From NCBI GenBank assembly GCA_021229015.1, contig CM037785.1, positions 38,006,416 through 38,070,415 on the forward strand: a DNA stretch of 64,000 nucleotides. Reading direction: 5' to 3'. This DNA is from Solen grandis (lineage: Eukaryota > Mollusca > Bivalvia > Adapedonta > Solenidae). The position numbers and the translations under genes were made by a program. Position 1 is the first letter of the stretch; every line of letters begins with the position of its first letter. Below are positions 10,763 through 23,523 of the stretch, piece by piece. The notes under the pieces were generated by a model. That model saw only the letters and a program-made list of their open reading frames with translations. It did no database searches and was not told the origin of the DNA.

Positions 10763-13700
10763 GGCCACAGAGGCCCCGAAAACATGTATGATAAAAAATA
10801 TAATAACATTTTATTTTCGGATATATTATGTAAGGTTGCCTAAATAATAGGAATCCACTCATAATGTACGAGAAACTTCATAGTTTCTTAAAACGATGGA
10901 ATGGTTGCATGATCATCCGCTGTTAGAAAAAAACATTATCCTTATTTAGAATGACATTATGATCATTCATGTCGTTCTAACATGGTTAATTTTGGAAGAT
11001 TATCATGATATAAGAATTTATGTGATACATGTGTACCTTTATCAGATCATTCCAAGATTGATTTAGCATATTATTTTAGCGGTCAGTATATTTAAATAAA
11101 TTAACATGTCAAGTAATACAAGATGATACATAACAGTCATGGCACTACGCAAATAAACAGGGCTCAGGATTTTAAATAGTCGATATGACAGTGATAGTGA
11201 AGGTCCTTGTCTGAGAAAGAGGTTCTAGATATCTTGTAACATTCTAAAACTAATGAGCTTTTAAATACATTCAATTTAGGCGTTCGTAATACTTGCTATT
11301 TTATAAGAATATATTTATCATTCTAAGGATTTCAATGTATAATGAATGGATTGGAGGATAAACATATTAACATGTTTGATATATTTATAAACATTTTAAA
11401 AAATTATTTTTTTGACTTATATGATTATTTGGCTAGATGTTTTTATAATATTTTAATATATTTAATGTAAAATGTGTACAGTTTTTTTATGTAAATTATA
11501 CTTCATAACCACTGTCATTATAATGGAAAATTTTGTTATATTCTGTTTGCAGATGACTTTGCTGTGTTGTACATGTATGTGCATAAATCAAAAATTATTT
11601 ACGAAATGATAGATGTAAAATCGAGCAGAATCGATAATGGAAATAAGTGGATATTTGTGCAACACAAATATATTCTTGATGTGAATATATATACTTAATG
11701 AAAAGGCATGATGGACGGATTAGTATGCAAATCTACCGATGTTTACATTCGTCATTTAAATGGGATTACATTGTAGCGATTCATCAGGGTGCGGTACCCC
11801 TTGGGCCTGGTCTTTTACTGTAACCTGTTGTGCTCTTTGTTGGTTTATCGCATCTTTTGTTTTAGTGTTACGAACTACGACTGGTTGAGTAATCACTTGT
11901 ACTGCAGCATTTGCTGTGTTACTTAAACTTATTTAGAGGAATACCGATAGTTTGTCAGATGGAACATTTTAGCATGACTGAAATAGGTCGTCACGCTACA
12001 TAGTTTTGTATTCTATGGGGAAAATGTATCCAACGAGTGTATGCCTGAATAAATAACACCTTAAATTATTCGTGTAACTATAGTATCAAATGAATACCAA
12101 AGATGTAATTAGGCTATATTCCACAACAATTTAAGTGAAATTTTGGCTGACCGTTTCTAGACGGAGTTCAAACAAGCTGATTAAGAAAGATAGCAACTAG
12201 CAGTCCTTTGATTCCCATTCCCATTATGTTATTTTATCGATACTGTCACGGAAAAAACTCTTTTATTTCTCAAAGGCTATTTAAAGATAGCTCACATCAA
12301 GATTTTGAAGGCTTTCTGTCATTTCGAAAATATTAAAAAATACACACACTTTTATGGTTTTATGTTTTACTTCTTTTCTGTCACCACTTCATGATAGAAA
12401 AAATAGAATGACTTTGTGGTGTAGCACATATACGCAAAGGAAAAAGAAACGCAGGGTAACTAGAATCTGTAGTAGCCGGACTCAAGAATTTATCCTCTAA
12501 CCCTTCAATAAACCTCAAATGAAAGACCCCATCACATTCGAAAGCATTTGTTTTGTTTGAAAAAAATCTTTATCAAAATAATTTAAACTGTAATACCGTC
12601 GAAACTTCTTATTTAAAACTGACACAAAAGACTACCATGTGTTTCTTTTGCCTTTGAGTATATATATCAGTGTATATATCAGTGCAGATTACTTTACTTA
12701 CTGTTTGGATGATATGTATACATATCTATCATGACTATGAGACAACCATGCATAAGTTGTTGTTTATTTTCCCACTTACTCACGTGTAAAATCAATTTTA
12801 CATTAACATGGCTTACCCGTTTTCTATGTAAAATGAGCTGGGTGGTTTTGTGTTGATATTTGAAGAATATTATATTCTGTTTATATGCAAATAACAATAT
12901 TAAACGTTTTAGCGGAAATACATTTTCACTCGTTTCAAATATTGGTCATAGGTTTCACCGCATAAACAAAAACAAAGATTAAATTGCAAATGTGCGTTTG
13001 GGGGTTATTTGATGAAAATAATTTTAAACTCGTATTTATTTGTTATAAAAACATATGATTACAAATATTGTTCGCCAGAAGTTCGCAAAATATCAAATCG
13101 TTTAAGTCTTGCCATATCAAATAAATACTCGTGTAAAAACCTTTATGTATGTGTGTTTAGCATGTGTGTCATAAAGCACTCCTAACTTATGCATGCATTT
13201 GTATTAAAAAGAACCATAGTGTTCCGTAGTCACAGACTTAACTTTCAGTATTGTTAATGTAATATATGCATAGTTTTGAGGTTGTTTAGGAATCTTTCGA
13301 ATTACCCCCGTGTATACAAGATAAATTGAAAACCTTAAGATGAATTGCTACATGTATGTTTTTATTTTGTTACATGTATTTCACATGTAAGTATACACTT
13401 ATAAGTGCTCAATCGACCACGCCTATTGTACTTTCTGCTAGATTAATTTAAAATGATTAGAGTAAGCGTTTTTTTGTTGTTGTTTTTTTTTACATTTGTT
13501 TGCTTACTGGAATCATTGGTTCGTTATCATATCACTGATCTACAACTTAAAAATAACGTGAGAAAATACAAGATTTGTTTCGAGTAGAAGGTGAACGCGG
13601 CGAGAATCGTCTTTTAGCAAACATTCTATTCAACTTTTTATGATGGGCTATGGACGATATAACTTATTTTTACATTTTCTTGATTCTATTTCTAGGTAAA

Positions 13701-16600
13701 TAGCAAAAATATTGATAGTTACATTTCGAACAAAACTGCAATTGTCATGTAATTTAGTTGTTTGATAATTAATTTTTCTCCACATGCTTATTAATACGTT
13801 TATGACAATCTATTTATTCTACTGAAAATAATTAGATAAAACTGATGTTGTTTTTACCCATCCGCGATGCTGATGAAAGTTTGTGGATCTCGCTGAAGGA
13901 TCCAAGTTAAGCTCTGTACGTCTATTATTGAATTAGTTACTCTTACTGTATGAAATAGACACATACAATGTAGCCGTCGTCTGCGACATTATGAGCATCG
14001 TTCGACTATCAATCAAATAGATTTTCCCGAGGTTGAAAACATGGTACAGTCTGCCTCCTCCGAGTTCTAATCAGTTAATTTTTAACTTAAAAATCGTGTT
14101 TTGTATTCCAATTTTAGCAACTGTGACGAGAATTTTGGAAAACATACTTGTTTCTTCTGAGTTTCGTATTTCATCTTAGGGCGGTCTACAAATGATAATA
14201 CTGATAATCACATTTGATCATAATCGTATGTCGATTTAAGGGGTTATCGTAATCGCTCACAGGGTAAAAACATTACATTAGATTACAGTTTCAATTGTTC
14301 TTAGATATTTTTTTAAGATATTAACTTAGTATTGCTTTGATTTGCCAATATATGGTATCGTATCTAGAGGAACATATTCCTTACTTCATGTGCTATAGTC
14401 ACAATTAAGGTGCAATAATATATGTTTCGTTAAAAAAAAAGGAAAAAAAAAGCTTCTGCAGATATAACACATACTTGTATTAATTCAAGATGGATCAGTT
14501 TATCTGAATAAATGGTTTAAATATTCTCATGTACTTCATCTAATAAATAAAAAATAAGAATATTTGGGAAAGGATATTATAACTTCATTTTTTACAAATT
14601 TTTAATCTTTACAGAAAATCCCTAAAAAATATATATAATTTTATTTTTCTTATAAATGTCATTCCTGTTTTATTGATCAAAACAAAGAAAGAAATGCAGT
14701 ATAGATCACCGAGTCCATTTGAGAGCTACTGCGCTGTTTCTATGGTATCTGTTTAATGCTAAACACGACAACAAAGTTTAAGATCCGTTGAACATACTTA
14801 ATTCAAATCAAATCAATACACTATTTGTAAACTTAGGAAATGTGATAAATACAGAGATCCTCTACCGGCGAATACAGAGTGTTTATAAGCATTCTTTCTG
14901 CTCATCAATCAGTATGCTTAGAATTGTTCGTTTATGAAATGTTTCCACATAATTATGTAAAATGTGCTAATTTCCACAAGGCTTGTTAATATCGACTATA
15001 TGTTGCGTTATGTACAACCAGTCTCGTTTCCTCTCTTATATTTGTTATTCAAGCATATACGACGCAAATAATTCTCCTTATGTCCTTATGTATGCAGAAT
15101 ATGAAAACGCTATTTAACGTCACATACAATTTTGAAAGTACTAAGAGAAATGTCGCTGCGATAATCATTCGGTTGACTGTTTACATACTGTTTACATTAT
15201 TGAAGTGCATGTATTTCTGGAACACTCTCTTAAAGTCGGCAATGCATATGTTAAGTCATATGTTAAGTCATCTTTGTTTGTAATATGTTCTGCATGAATC
15301 ATACAAAAGGTTCGCCACATAAAATAACTAAAACGTTAACATCCCGGTTTAACTTTGTTACAAATTCAAAGTTTTAAATAACTTTATTTTCATTTGTATT
15401 TCGTTAACGTTCAGCAATTACATTTACGATGTAGATGTCATATTGAAGTATTGGAATAGCAAATAAGCATATATGATTCAAATTGAGTCTGATATTATAT
15501 TAAAGCTAAAGGTGTATTTCTGTCTGCGAAGAAATACCGATATCTAAGTCGTTCTTATTACAATTATGTTCGTCTTATATGATACAGTGTTATGTAAATG
15601 ATATTTATATGTGGACAAGGGGGTGAGGCAGAACCGGATCAGCTTATCATAGCCCTTTTGTTATAGCTGCTGGCTAGGCAAAACTGTCCAAAACGTATCT
15701 TATTTTTCCTTAAATTTAGGAATACAAATTTATCCAAAGAACATTTGATCCCTGAATTCAAAGATGCAAAGTTGTTTTGTATCTAGTCTGATCTAATCCA
15801 GCCCTTGATTAATAATATTTTGCATTTATTTTTCTATTTACAACTCATGCATTGACTTTCAAGTTTGGCAAGCAGAAGTATGAGATGACTCGGGCTGGAA
15901 CTGTTGTCCTGGGGAAGAGCGAGTCAACCATCGATACGCGAGGACCAATGTGTACTTCGCCGCCAAACAAAATCTGGCTAGTTCAGTGGTTCCCGAACTA
16001 AACAAGGTGTGATATTTTATCAGGTATTAAAGCATTCCACCAATCATTAGATTTGACTATACCTGTGTATGATAATTTGAAAGTCTAATGATGGATGGCT
16101 TACATTGAAAAAAAAATATTATTATTGCAGGGCAAAGAATGTTTAGTATGAACAGATAATTTTATATTTTATTTTTACTAATTAATCAATTTTATGAAAA
16201 ATGTTTAAGGATATGAAAGTTACACTCTCTTAACATTGTACATTCAATAATTGTCTTTGAATTTTAAATTATGCCATGCTTTGCATAAAAAACTTTGGTT
16301 CTAAGTATGTCACAAGTTCACAACTGGAAAATTTTGGGGTTGATGACCATACGATGCACAGCCCTTCTACATCGATAGCAGCCTTCAAGTCTGCCAAAGC
16401 TTGTGTCCTGTAGTCAGAACTTTAAGAGAAAGTTTCACATAGTAAAGATTTAGCGTTATGTTTGATAAGAGTGCATCAAAATTTGATTGTATACATAGGG
16501 ATTCATCTTCTAATGCTTTGGTTTATGCTGAACCAGAAACGTTCTGTTTGAGGATAAGCAATTGTGTCAAAGCAGATGCAGAGTCCATTTACACTGTTTT
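10763..16600. other. Noncoding sequence, no gene recognised
   Basis: Nearly 6 kb of AT-rich sequence without a recognisable coding region, RNA gene or tandem array. A short open frame at about 11530-11695 contains FADDFAVLY, which recalls a LINE reverse transcriptase core, but nothing around it supports that reading. A small duplicated 'tatatatcagtg' occurs at 12660-12685. Confidence 0.5.
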
Positions 16601-17050
16601 TGTCAGACAAGGGTATTGATCTGTGGTGTCAATACGGATTGGGCTTCGGTCATGATCGGGAATAGGTAGGTTTTGTCAAAGGTTGAATAGAAGATTGCCC
16701 AGGTTTGCTGGTCAATTCTCTATTTGGTTAAAATGCAGGGAATAATTGTATACAGTGTTTACCAGTGCTTTCACTATTCGCCTAAGAATATGGCAAGGTT
16801 AGACTCATTACAGTCTCTCGTCCCTGGTCAGTCATCAATGTTTAAGCAGCTGCTTCACTCTCGGTGGCTCAGGTTTGATGGTTCAATAAGTGCAATGGTT
16901 TCTTAATACTATTACTTGGTTTCTGTCTTCTTGGAGGAACAGTCTTGAAAGTCCTTGTCTCTGCACAAGTCCGCTACATTTTTCAAATGTTTCTATGTGT
17001 TGCACTTTCTGGCGGATGTTATGGAAACCCCTCTCATTTTTTTTTTCATT
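16600..17050. repeat. Dispersed repeat related to 39.7-40.3 kb
   Basis: In conceptual translation this segment and the one near 40.0-40.2 kb share a run ending SxSAMVS, preceded by a similar order of phrases. In DNA, 'cggtggctcaggtttgatgg' here aligns with 'cggtggggctcagctttgaa' there. They are therefore two diverged copies of one interspersed element. I do not recognise its class. Confidence 0.4.
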
Positions 17051-17268
17051 TATTTATTCATTCCATTTCAGTACATTTACATATTATGACATGATTTATA
17101 AATCCATGAAGAATTTTTTTTTATTAGCGGAAAAGGAAGAGTTTGAAATAAGGTAATAGTAGTCAGAATAAAAGTAGAAAATGTACAGGAAAGTGAAGAA
17201 AAGATACACAGAGTATTGATTTAGAAAGGCAATGTAAAAGAGCATCCAATTTCAAATATGTTTCAGTT

Positions 17269-17301
17269 TTACTACTACTACTACTAATAATAATAATAAA
17301 T
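17269..17301. repeat. Trinucleotide microsatellite (ACT)n(AAT)n
   Basis: A compound run of about five ACT units passes into about six AAT units, immediately before the start of the dispersed repeat at 17302. Confidence 0.9.
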
Positions 17302-18526
17302 AAGAGGCCCAAGGGCCACAAACGCTCACCAGTGTAAATCAGCATATTCATGATGATTTTTTCTATAAGGAAATCAAATGACAAACCAGAGATCAACTTC
17401 ATTTTAGCAATCATGGCAGACATTCATGAAATCAATCCTGACCATTAATTTCATGGAAGTAAAATTCTGAAATTTATTAATTGAAGATAATATAATATAT
17501 TGTATTATCAGTTGCAGTTACACGATGTGAATGGTGTTCGAAAAATAAACTAGCAGAATTTATCATGATAGTTTGAAAGACACAGGGCTTTTTGTATGGG
17601 AAGAAAATGAAAGCAGTTCGTTAAAATGGTTGATTTAACTTTTACATAACATGATTAAACTTTTAAATATCAATCTGTAACAAAATATTTCGAAAATTCT
17701 TTAATATCGTTTCAGATTCCTTTTATTTACAAGTTGTCAAAAGAGAAAGTAAATCCGCGAAAACTGATGACATTTAGAAATGCAAATCTTTTTTGGTTAT
17801 TAATTTTATTTATATGGTCAGAGAAAATTGTGAATCTATTTTGCAAAATACTAAAAGTACTCTCCAAATTACCCACAGTGTGTCTTTTTAGCTTTTATCC
17901 ACAAAACAATGCATCTCTACATTGAAATATTTTCGTAACAAAATCGGCAATTTGCGTACGTGACATCGCCATGAATCTGGCAGAATTTTATGCAAAATAG
18001 AAAAAGTGGGAAAAAATGAAAAAAAAAGTTAAACAGATAAGCTCATTTCAAGTTTTTTCCTCTCTCTTTTTAGTTCTCTTTAGATTACCAGGCGGATTAC
18101 CAGTTACATGAGAAAAAACAAAACAAATTGAGAAGGAGAAGTGTGTAAAATGCGGAGAAAAGCCAAAAAATGCGGATCATTTAACGGTCTTTTATTTTAT
18201 TTTATTATTATTATTTTTTTTTTTTGGGGGGGGGGGGGGGGGATTTTCACCTACAGTTGAGGAAAAATATATACTTTTACGGATGGGAATGGGACCAAAT
18301 TTCGGCCCCAAATTGGCCTTTGCACAGAAGAAGAATTTTGATGTTTTCTATATAGAGTATATAAGGGAATTAGCCAACCCCCTAGGGACCTTATTTTTTT
18401 AGGAATTAACTTTATTTTAGCCATATTTGTATACATTCATGAGGTAACCATTTGGGCCAAAGGAAATTAAATTCTCACAGCTGGCTTCATAAAAAAAGTA
18501 TTTTGATGTTTTCTATATTGAGTATA
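17302..18526 (+). repeat. Dispersed bivalve-type repeat, left part
   Basis: It starts 'aagaggcccaagggccacaa', 'acgctcacc', an end shared with elements at 37.1 kb and 59.5 kb in this window. Internally it contains a tandem unit of about 160 bp: 'ttttgatgttttctata' plus 'gagtatat' occurs at 18336 and 18500, with 'ttagccaaccccctaggg' after the first. A T/G homopolymer tract lies at 18214-18242. The repeat is cut at 18526 by the transposon described separately and resumes at 22662. Confidence 0.6.
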
Positions 18527-18865
18527 TGAGTCATTATCAAATTTCGTCTAAATTGCTGTCTTTCTATAATTTTGCATTGAAAACTGTACAAAAAGCTGCA
18601 TTTTACGGTGCCAACAGACAATGACTGTTAAGTTCTTTGTAAATCATGTATACATTTGCGTCAAAATAACTTTGAAGTTGTTTCCCACCCATTTTATTAC
18701 CCCTCATTGACTATAATTGGACTGTCCCTCATCAGTGTCGCTCATATACTCTGATTCATAAGAGGTAGAAAATGCATTACAGCTACTGAAGTCCGCTGAG
18801 GATTCATTGACTAAGGTCTTATTTACACAATAAAAGCATAACTTTAATTTCTTTTGTAACATTTG

Positions 18866-19089
18866 CTACTGATTTTGTTCAAAATTTATCTGTCCCCAGG
18901 ATAAGCGTCACTCCTGTAACAAAGATGTACAAATGCAAAATAATAACTGATCCCCCAAGTCTTTTGAAAGTGATCTCCCTTAAAACACTTTGTCAACTTC
19001 CTGTTGTACAAGTGGAAAAGGCGGCATTTTTAAAAACTTTGAAAGAAGATGCATTTGATGCCAGAAAAGCAAGTACATACTATGCATAA
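18866..19089 (+). other. Open frame of unknown significance inside the 4.1-kb transposon
   Basis: A frame without a clear ATG start reads through one copy of the 14-bp motif (as SVTPVTKM), continues through LLKVISLKTLCQLP and FLKTLKEDAFDARK, and stops at about 19089. It looks more protein-like than its surroundings but matches no family I recognise. It could be a relic of a transposase or chance. Confidence 0.2.
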
Positions 19090-19704
19090 TTTTTTATCGG
19101 GTCACATCTGTTACACTTGTATCTTTTTTTTCAACAGCTATTGTATTAAGATGTTGGTGCAATTGATTCAGACAAGTTGTGTATTTTGTATAAAAAGTGT
19201 TTACCCCAACTAATGAGACTTCATGTGGTTTGAAATAGGTTTTTATCACAAAATATATCACTCCTGTTACAGTCACTCCTGTAACATGCTTTTTTGTGAC
19301 AGGAGTGACTACACTTGTTACAGGAGTGACTTTTTCGACATTTTAGAAGATATTTATAATGTATTATGACAAACTTGTTGATGTTTTGTGGTATTCTAGC
19401 TGTTGGGATATCATTTTTATATTAAGTGTATGTTATCCTCAGCTATATGTGCATGGGATCCAGAGAACCAATAAATTGATTATTATCTGTTACAGGAGTG
19501 ACTGTTACATGTTACAGTAGTGATATTTCTTTGTTTACAAAACATACTTGAAATGGATGTTAGACTAGAAGATGAAATAAGACTCCTGCTAATTCTCTAT
19601 AACTTTAACCATTTCATATATAGTTTGCATTTCATCTTAAGTCATGGAACCAACCTTTGGTGAAATTTTGTTACAGGTGTGACAGGGCATTTTTACAGGC
19701 GTGA
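18907..19704. repeat. Left cluster of the 14-bp motif GTTACAGGAGTGAC
   Basis: Copies in the GTCACTCCTGTAAC sense start at 18907, 19258 (partial) and 19272. Copies in the opposite sense start near 19296, 19317, 19489, 19512, 19670 and 19692. Two pairs are about 21 bp apart, one 23 bp. Most variation is at one or two positions. Position and symmetry suggest subterminal protein-binding repeats of the host transposon (inference). Confidence 0.8.
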
Positions 19705-19904
19705 CTCGTATATTCATTTTTCAGTTCATTTGCTTGCCCTCTTGTGGTTGTGTGTTTGCATATGGTTCAACTAAGAGAGGAGCTGAATTAAGAGTCAGAA
19801 TCATCATAGAGATGGTATTTCATGAAACAATGTACCTAGGCAATGATTTCCTGCCACAAGGACTTGATGAGAAAAGAAGGGGTGATAACCTCGCAAAACA
19901 ATAA
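19701..19904 (+). other. Short ORF, unrecognised, inside the 4.1-kb transposon
   Basis: A 67-codon frame contains RGAELRVRIIIEMVFHETMY. A pyrimidine-rich tract ending in CAG lies inside it at about 19716-19724, so part of it could be an exon-like piece. No family is recognised. Confidence 0.2.
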
Positions 19905-20289
19905 GAACAATACTCAGAATTACTTCAAATGATGACTTAATAAAAACAATTTATGAAATGGAAGTTATGAAAATAAGGGCAAATGGAAGCTTCATGGGTA
20001 TTTGGCAAATACATTTTTTTCAGTTTATCCACAGCTTAAGGATGCCCAACTGTCTGAAAAGATTTGAACAGGTTAATTCTTCCAAAACAGGTTAGGTGCA
20101 GCAATGTCCCAGTCTTAATAATGTGGACAAGTACCAGAGATGATATGGTAGAAAGTAATTGGGTTCCAAATCACTTCATTGTACTTCTGCCTGTGGAAGT
20201 ACATGTAGACGAAACTAACAATAAAGTAGGGTGACAGGAATGTAAAACCGATGTGAGGTTTGAGACTGTGAGCTTTGAGGAGCCTACAA

Positions 20290-20760
20290 GCATTGGGACA
20301 GAGGAGAGTAAGAGTGAGGGGGCTGAGCTTAGTAATGTAATAGGGCTCCGAGGAAAGTAAGAGTGTGGGGGCAAGGAGAAAAAACAAAGGGACAGAGGAA
20401 ATAAAAAAGGGGAAAAGTCAGGGAACGAAGGCGAATAATAGTGAGTGTGTAAAGAAGATGAAGAGTCAGGGGACCAAGGTCAGTAAGAGTCATGAGGCCG
20501 AGGTCAGTAAGAGTCAGGGGGCCGAGGAGGAAGATAGGGGCCAAGACAGTAAGAGTCATGGGCAGGAGAGGGGAGGAGAGTAAGTGTCATGGTGCCGAGG
20601 TCAGTAAGAGTCGGGCCGGGGAAGAGTAAGAGGCAGGGGACCGAGAAGAGTAAGAGTTAGGGAGGGGGGGTCAGAAAGCCACAGGGAGTAAAAGTCCATG
20701 GGCTGGGAAGAGTAAGAGTCAGGGGCCGAGATCAGTAATAGTCAGGGGGTCCAGGAGACT
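20290..20760. repeat. Minisatellite, 24-bp purine-rich unit
   Basis: The unit is approximately aagagtaagagtcaggggac followed by cgag, 24 bp, repeated with substitutions. One strand is almost all purine. The left third is more degenerate. It lies centrally in the 4.1-kb transposon. Overlapping frames on both strands across it are by-products of the repeat. Confidence 0.85.
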
Positions 20761-21149
20761 AATAAGAACATACCAGAACCAGCACTCTATGTTGTAAGTA
20801 TGTAGTTGTAAGATACAAGAATAGACTTTGTCCAGGATTAGTGTTGGACTCTGGTGTTGATGATATATTTGTACAGTGCGTGTACCAGGTCGGTAGAAAG
20901 AATACCAGCTGCTTTTCTTTGCCCCCAAAAATTGCATGACAGGTGCTAGTATGACTACAGTAACATATTTTTGATACCAGAGCCAGTTAAGATTCAATCA
21001 TCATCTTCTCATTACACCTTGAATGAAAGCCTCTAGCGATCCTTGTCTAAATTTCAGACTTCATAATTCCTGATGACAATTTCCATTTTATTTTATACTT
21101 GAACCCATTCTCTGTTGTAGTGGTCTAGTAAATACTTTGTGACTACATA

Positions 21150-21303
21150 TACAGTGAACCCTTGCTGCCTGTACCTCTTGTATCCTGCATTAGGTCTAAT
21201 ATTATGCTTTTTCGAAATAAGCCATATGAATCTTTTCATATTTGAACTCATTATAAACATATGTTCATAACAAACACTGTCGGTGTAAAAAGGGTTCACC
21301 ATT
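21150..21303. mobile_element. MITE candidate, about 150 bp, nested in the 4.1-kb transposon
   Basis: The left end 'acagtgaacccttgctg' and the inverted right end 'atggtgaaccctttttac' share GTGAACCCTT as inverted termini about 150 bp apart. There is no coding capacity. A TA-type MITE is possible. Confidence 0.35.
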
Positions 21304-21913
21304 TATGTATAAGAACTCCGGACACTGTCATGTGGATTCTAACACAGTTTTGTTAAAACACTTGGATGTTAAGAATTTTAAGATGTTTGTCTTTCTGCTA
21401 TTTAATTTACCTTTTTGAACACAAAGGTGCAGATGTTAACCAATTTTACGCCGACTACCGATATAGCAGTTCATTTATAAATTGCAGTTTCTCACATATG
21501 TAAGACCTGATATTGGTTCCAGCCAATTTGTCTTTTTTGAAAAATATTGCCAAAATTTCATTTTTCATATAGATGCAGACAAAGTTTTCAAGGCAGCTGT
21601 TTTGTATCCCAGCATACAATGTGTTACACTATTTTAATGCTATATGAAAAATGAAGCCAGAGCCAGATTACAAAGAGAAAATGTTACACAATGTTTAACA
21701 TTGGTACCCTGTTCCCCAGCAACTGCATATCCAGGACCCGACTGCCAAAGTTAAACCCTGAATAACATTTTATCTTGTGCAACCAGGTTCAAGAGCTTGG
21801 ATCAACTTGTTGATTCGCTCACTGTAAGCACTGGATTAAATCTTTAAATGATGTCATTTGTACAATTTTACTTAAATTTGCTAATGATTTTGACGGTGGT
21901 CATAGTTTAATAT

Positions 21914-22474
21914 GTCACTTCTATAACATTTGGTCTTTCCTGTAACGAAATTGTCAGATACTGAAGTGTTTAAGAACCTTTCATTATTGAAACAACATTT
22001 TCTTACTCAGATGAATCTTTAAATGCAATTGTTGACTTTACAACACCAAATGAACACCAAAAGATAACTTTCCTTATCAATTTGTCCTTTCTGTAACATT
22101 TTATGTCACTCATGTAACGAGTGAGTCCTACCTGTAACAACCACTATATTACAAAATAAAATTACAGAGTAAGCACCTTCTAAAACAAAAAATGTGGAAG
22201 TTTGACACATTGCCATTGTCCTAGGCACTACATAACATGAGAATGATATATTTGCTGTTAAATATGTAATAGCTGAATATTTTACCTGCCAAAAAGCCTC
22301 AAAAATTCATTCACAGTTGTAGAAATACATAGAATTTACATTTTATGACTTTTTTTTTATTTCTTGCATAATATCAGCAACTATTCATTACTTTAATATG
22401 CCAACAAAGTATAAGTAAGATTTCTTAAATAGTTAGAGAATTAAGCTGGATATAAAAATTGTTACAGGAAGGAC
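21914..22474. repeat. Right cluster of the 14-bp motif
   Basis: Copies start at 21914, 21934, 22084, 22105 and 22126 in the GTCACTCCTGTAAC sense, and at 22461 in the opposite sense. The three at 22084-22139 are spaced exactly 21 bp apart and the pair at 21914 is 20 bp apart. The cluster mirrors the one near the left end. Confidence 0.8.
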
Positions 22475-22661
22475 TCAACCACCGACACACTGCATTTGAA
22501 GCTATTTTTTGTTTAAACTGTTGCTTATTTAGGTGGCATATTCAAGTTCCACACTCTGTTTGGTTCCTAAAGTTCATATAGTTAATGGAAGTTTGAATTG
22601 ATAGCAGTCAGTTTTTTACTTTTACTCAAATCAGATTTAGACGAAAATTGATATTGACTCA

Positions 22662-23016
22662 TATAAGGAAATTAGCCAACCCCCTAGGGGCCTCATTTTT
22701 CAAGGGATCAACTTTATTTTAGCAATTATGGTAGACATTCATTGTGCCAAAGGAAAATAAATTCCCTTTTCAGGTTTTAAATTTTCAATTTTTTTCTATT
22801 TGTTGCCATGGCAACCAGAGTTCTTCATGGATCAACTTTATTTGAGCAATTTTTGTAGAGGCCCACTCAAGGATCATACATGCCAAGTTTTATCAAATTC
22901 TGTCCAGTGGTTTCAGAGGAGAAGTCTTTTAAAGCAAATTGTTGACGACGACGGACGACGGACGAAGGGTGATCCCAATAGCTCACCCTGAGCACTTCGT
23001 GCTCTGGTGAGCTAAA
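22662..23016 (+). repeat. Dispersed bivalve-type repeat, right part
   Basis: This continues the repeat interrupted at 18526, with 'ttagccaaccccctaggggc'. It ends with a 'gacgacgacggacgacgg' tract and a terminal hairpin-like phrase 'gctcaccctgagcacttcg', 'tgctctggtgagctaaaa', followed by an A-rich tail to about 23070. Confidence 0.6.
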
Positions 23017-23298
23017 AAAGAAAAAAAAAAAAAGAAAAAAAAAAGTAAAATAAAAATACTAAAAAAAAGTGGTAGGAGTGTTTTTTCTTTTACTTTTTAT
23101 GTTACTTTTTTTTTTAAATGTTCATATTGAATATTACAGAAAATATCTCCACTTATTATTGAAAGATATTTATTTTGTGTTAAAGATATATGTTGTTCAA
23201 CTGTCAATCTGAATTTTAAAATTTGTTTAAAAATATATATAGTTGGCAGTATGTTTTTTAGCTTCATTTATATAAATAAGATTTATGATGTCATTATT

Positions 23299-23523
23299 TT
23301 ATGTACTGCATTTAATGCCTTGAAATATCATTTTGTAATTAAAATTTATTTCTAAATATTTTGTTTTTAAGAAAACACTTATTTCATTCCATAATTGCTG
23401 TGTATGTGTGCACTCCCAAAAAAGGTGTTCTATTGTTTCTATATTGCTATTACAAAAGTCACATAGACTGCTGTTTTTTATTTGAATTTTTGTTAAATAT
23501 TTGTTGGTTGCTATTCTTCGCAT
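23299..23523 (-). pseudogene. L1-type ORF2 C-terminal zinc-binding region
   Basis: The frame ATNKYLTKIQIKNSSLCDFC followed by NIETIEHLFWECTHTQQLW contains the C-x2-C...H-x4-C pattern of the C-terminal zinc-binding module found after reverse transcriptase in LINEs. It is the 3' end of the same element. Confidence 0.75.

Larger units (their letters stand above)
18527..22661. mobile_element. 4.1-kb DNA transposon with 27-bp TIRs and 14-bp reiterated motif
   Basis: The left end at 18527-18553 begins TGAGTCATTATCAA and ends TTTCGTCTAAAT. The right end at 22635-22661 is its inverse with two mismatches in 27. The flanking sequence is TATA on both sides (18523-18526 and 22662-22665), consistent with a 4-bp target duplication, although a 2-bp TA duplication cannot be excluded. 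The flanks rejoin to restore a dispersed repeat: the unit at 18336-18400 shows the uninterrupted site. The element carries about 15 copies of GTTACAGGAGTGAC in both orientations near its two ends, a minisatellite in the middle and a possible nested MITE. I find no recognisable transposase, so it is probably non-autonomous. Superfamily unknown. Confidence 0.75.

Noticed and set aside
11530..11695. LFADDFAVLY in a short plus-strand frame, like a LINE reverse transcriptase catalytic block.
   Set aside because: No other reverse transcriptase block lies upstream or downstream in any frame over 1 kb.
18214..18242. T/G homopolymer tract as a possible G-quadruplex.
   Set aside because: A simple poly-G run at the edge of a poly-T run; its length is uncertain, and no flanking G-tracts exist for a specific structure claim.
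22084..22139. Three 14-bp motifs at 21-bp spacing as a CRISPR-like mini array.
   Set aside because: The intervening 7 bp are too short for spacers, and the motif is dispersed in both orientations over 3.6 kb.
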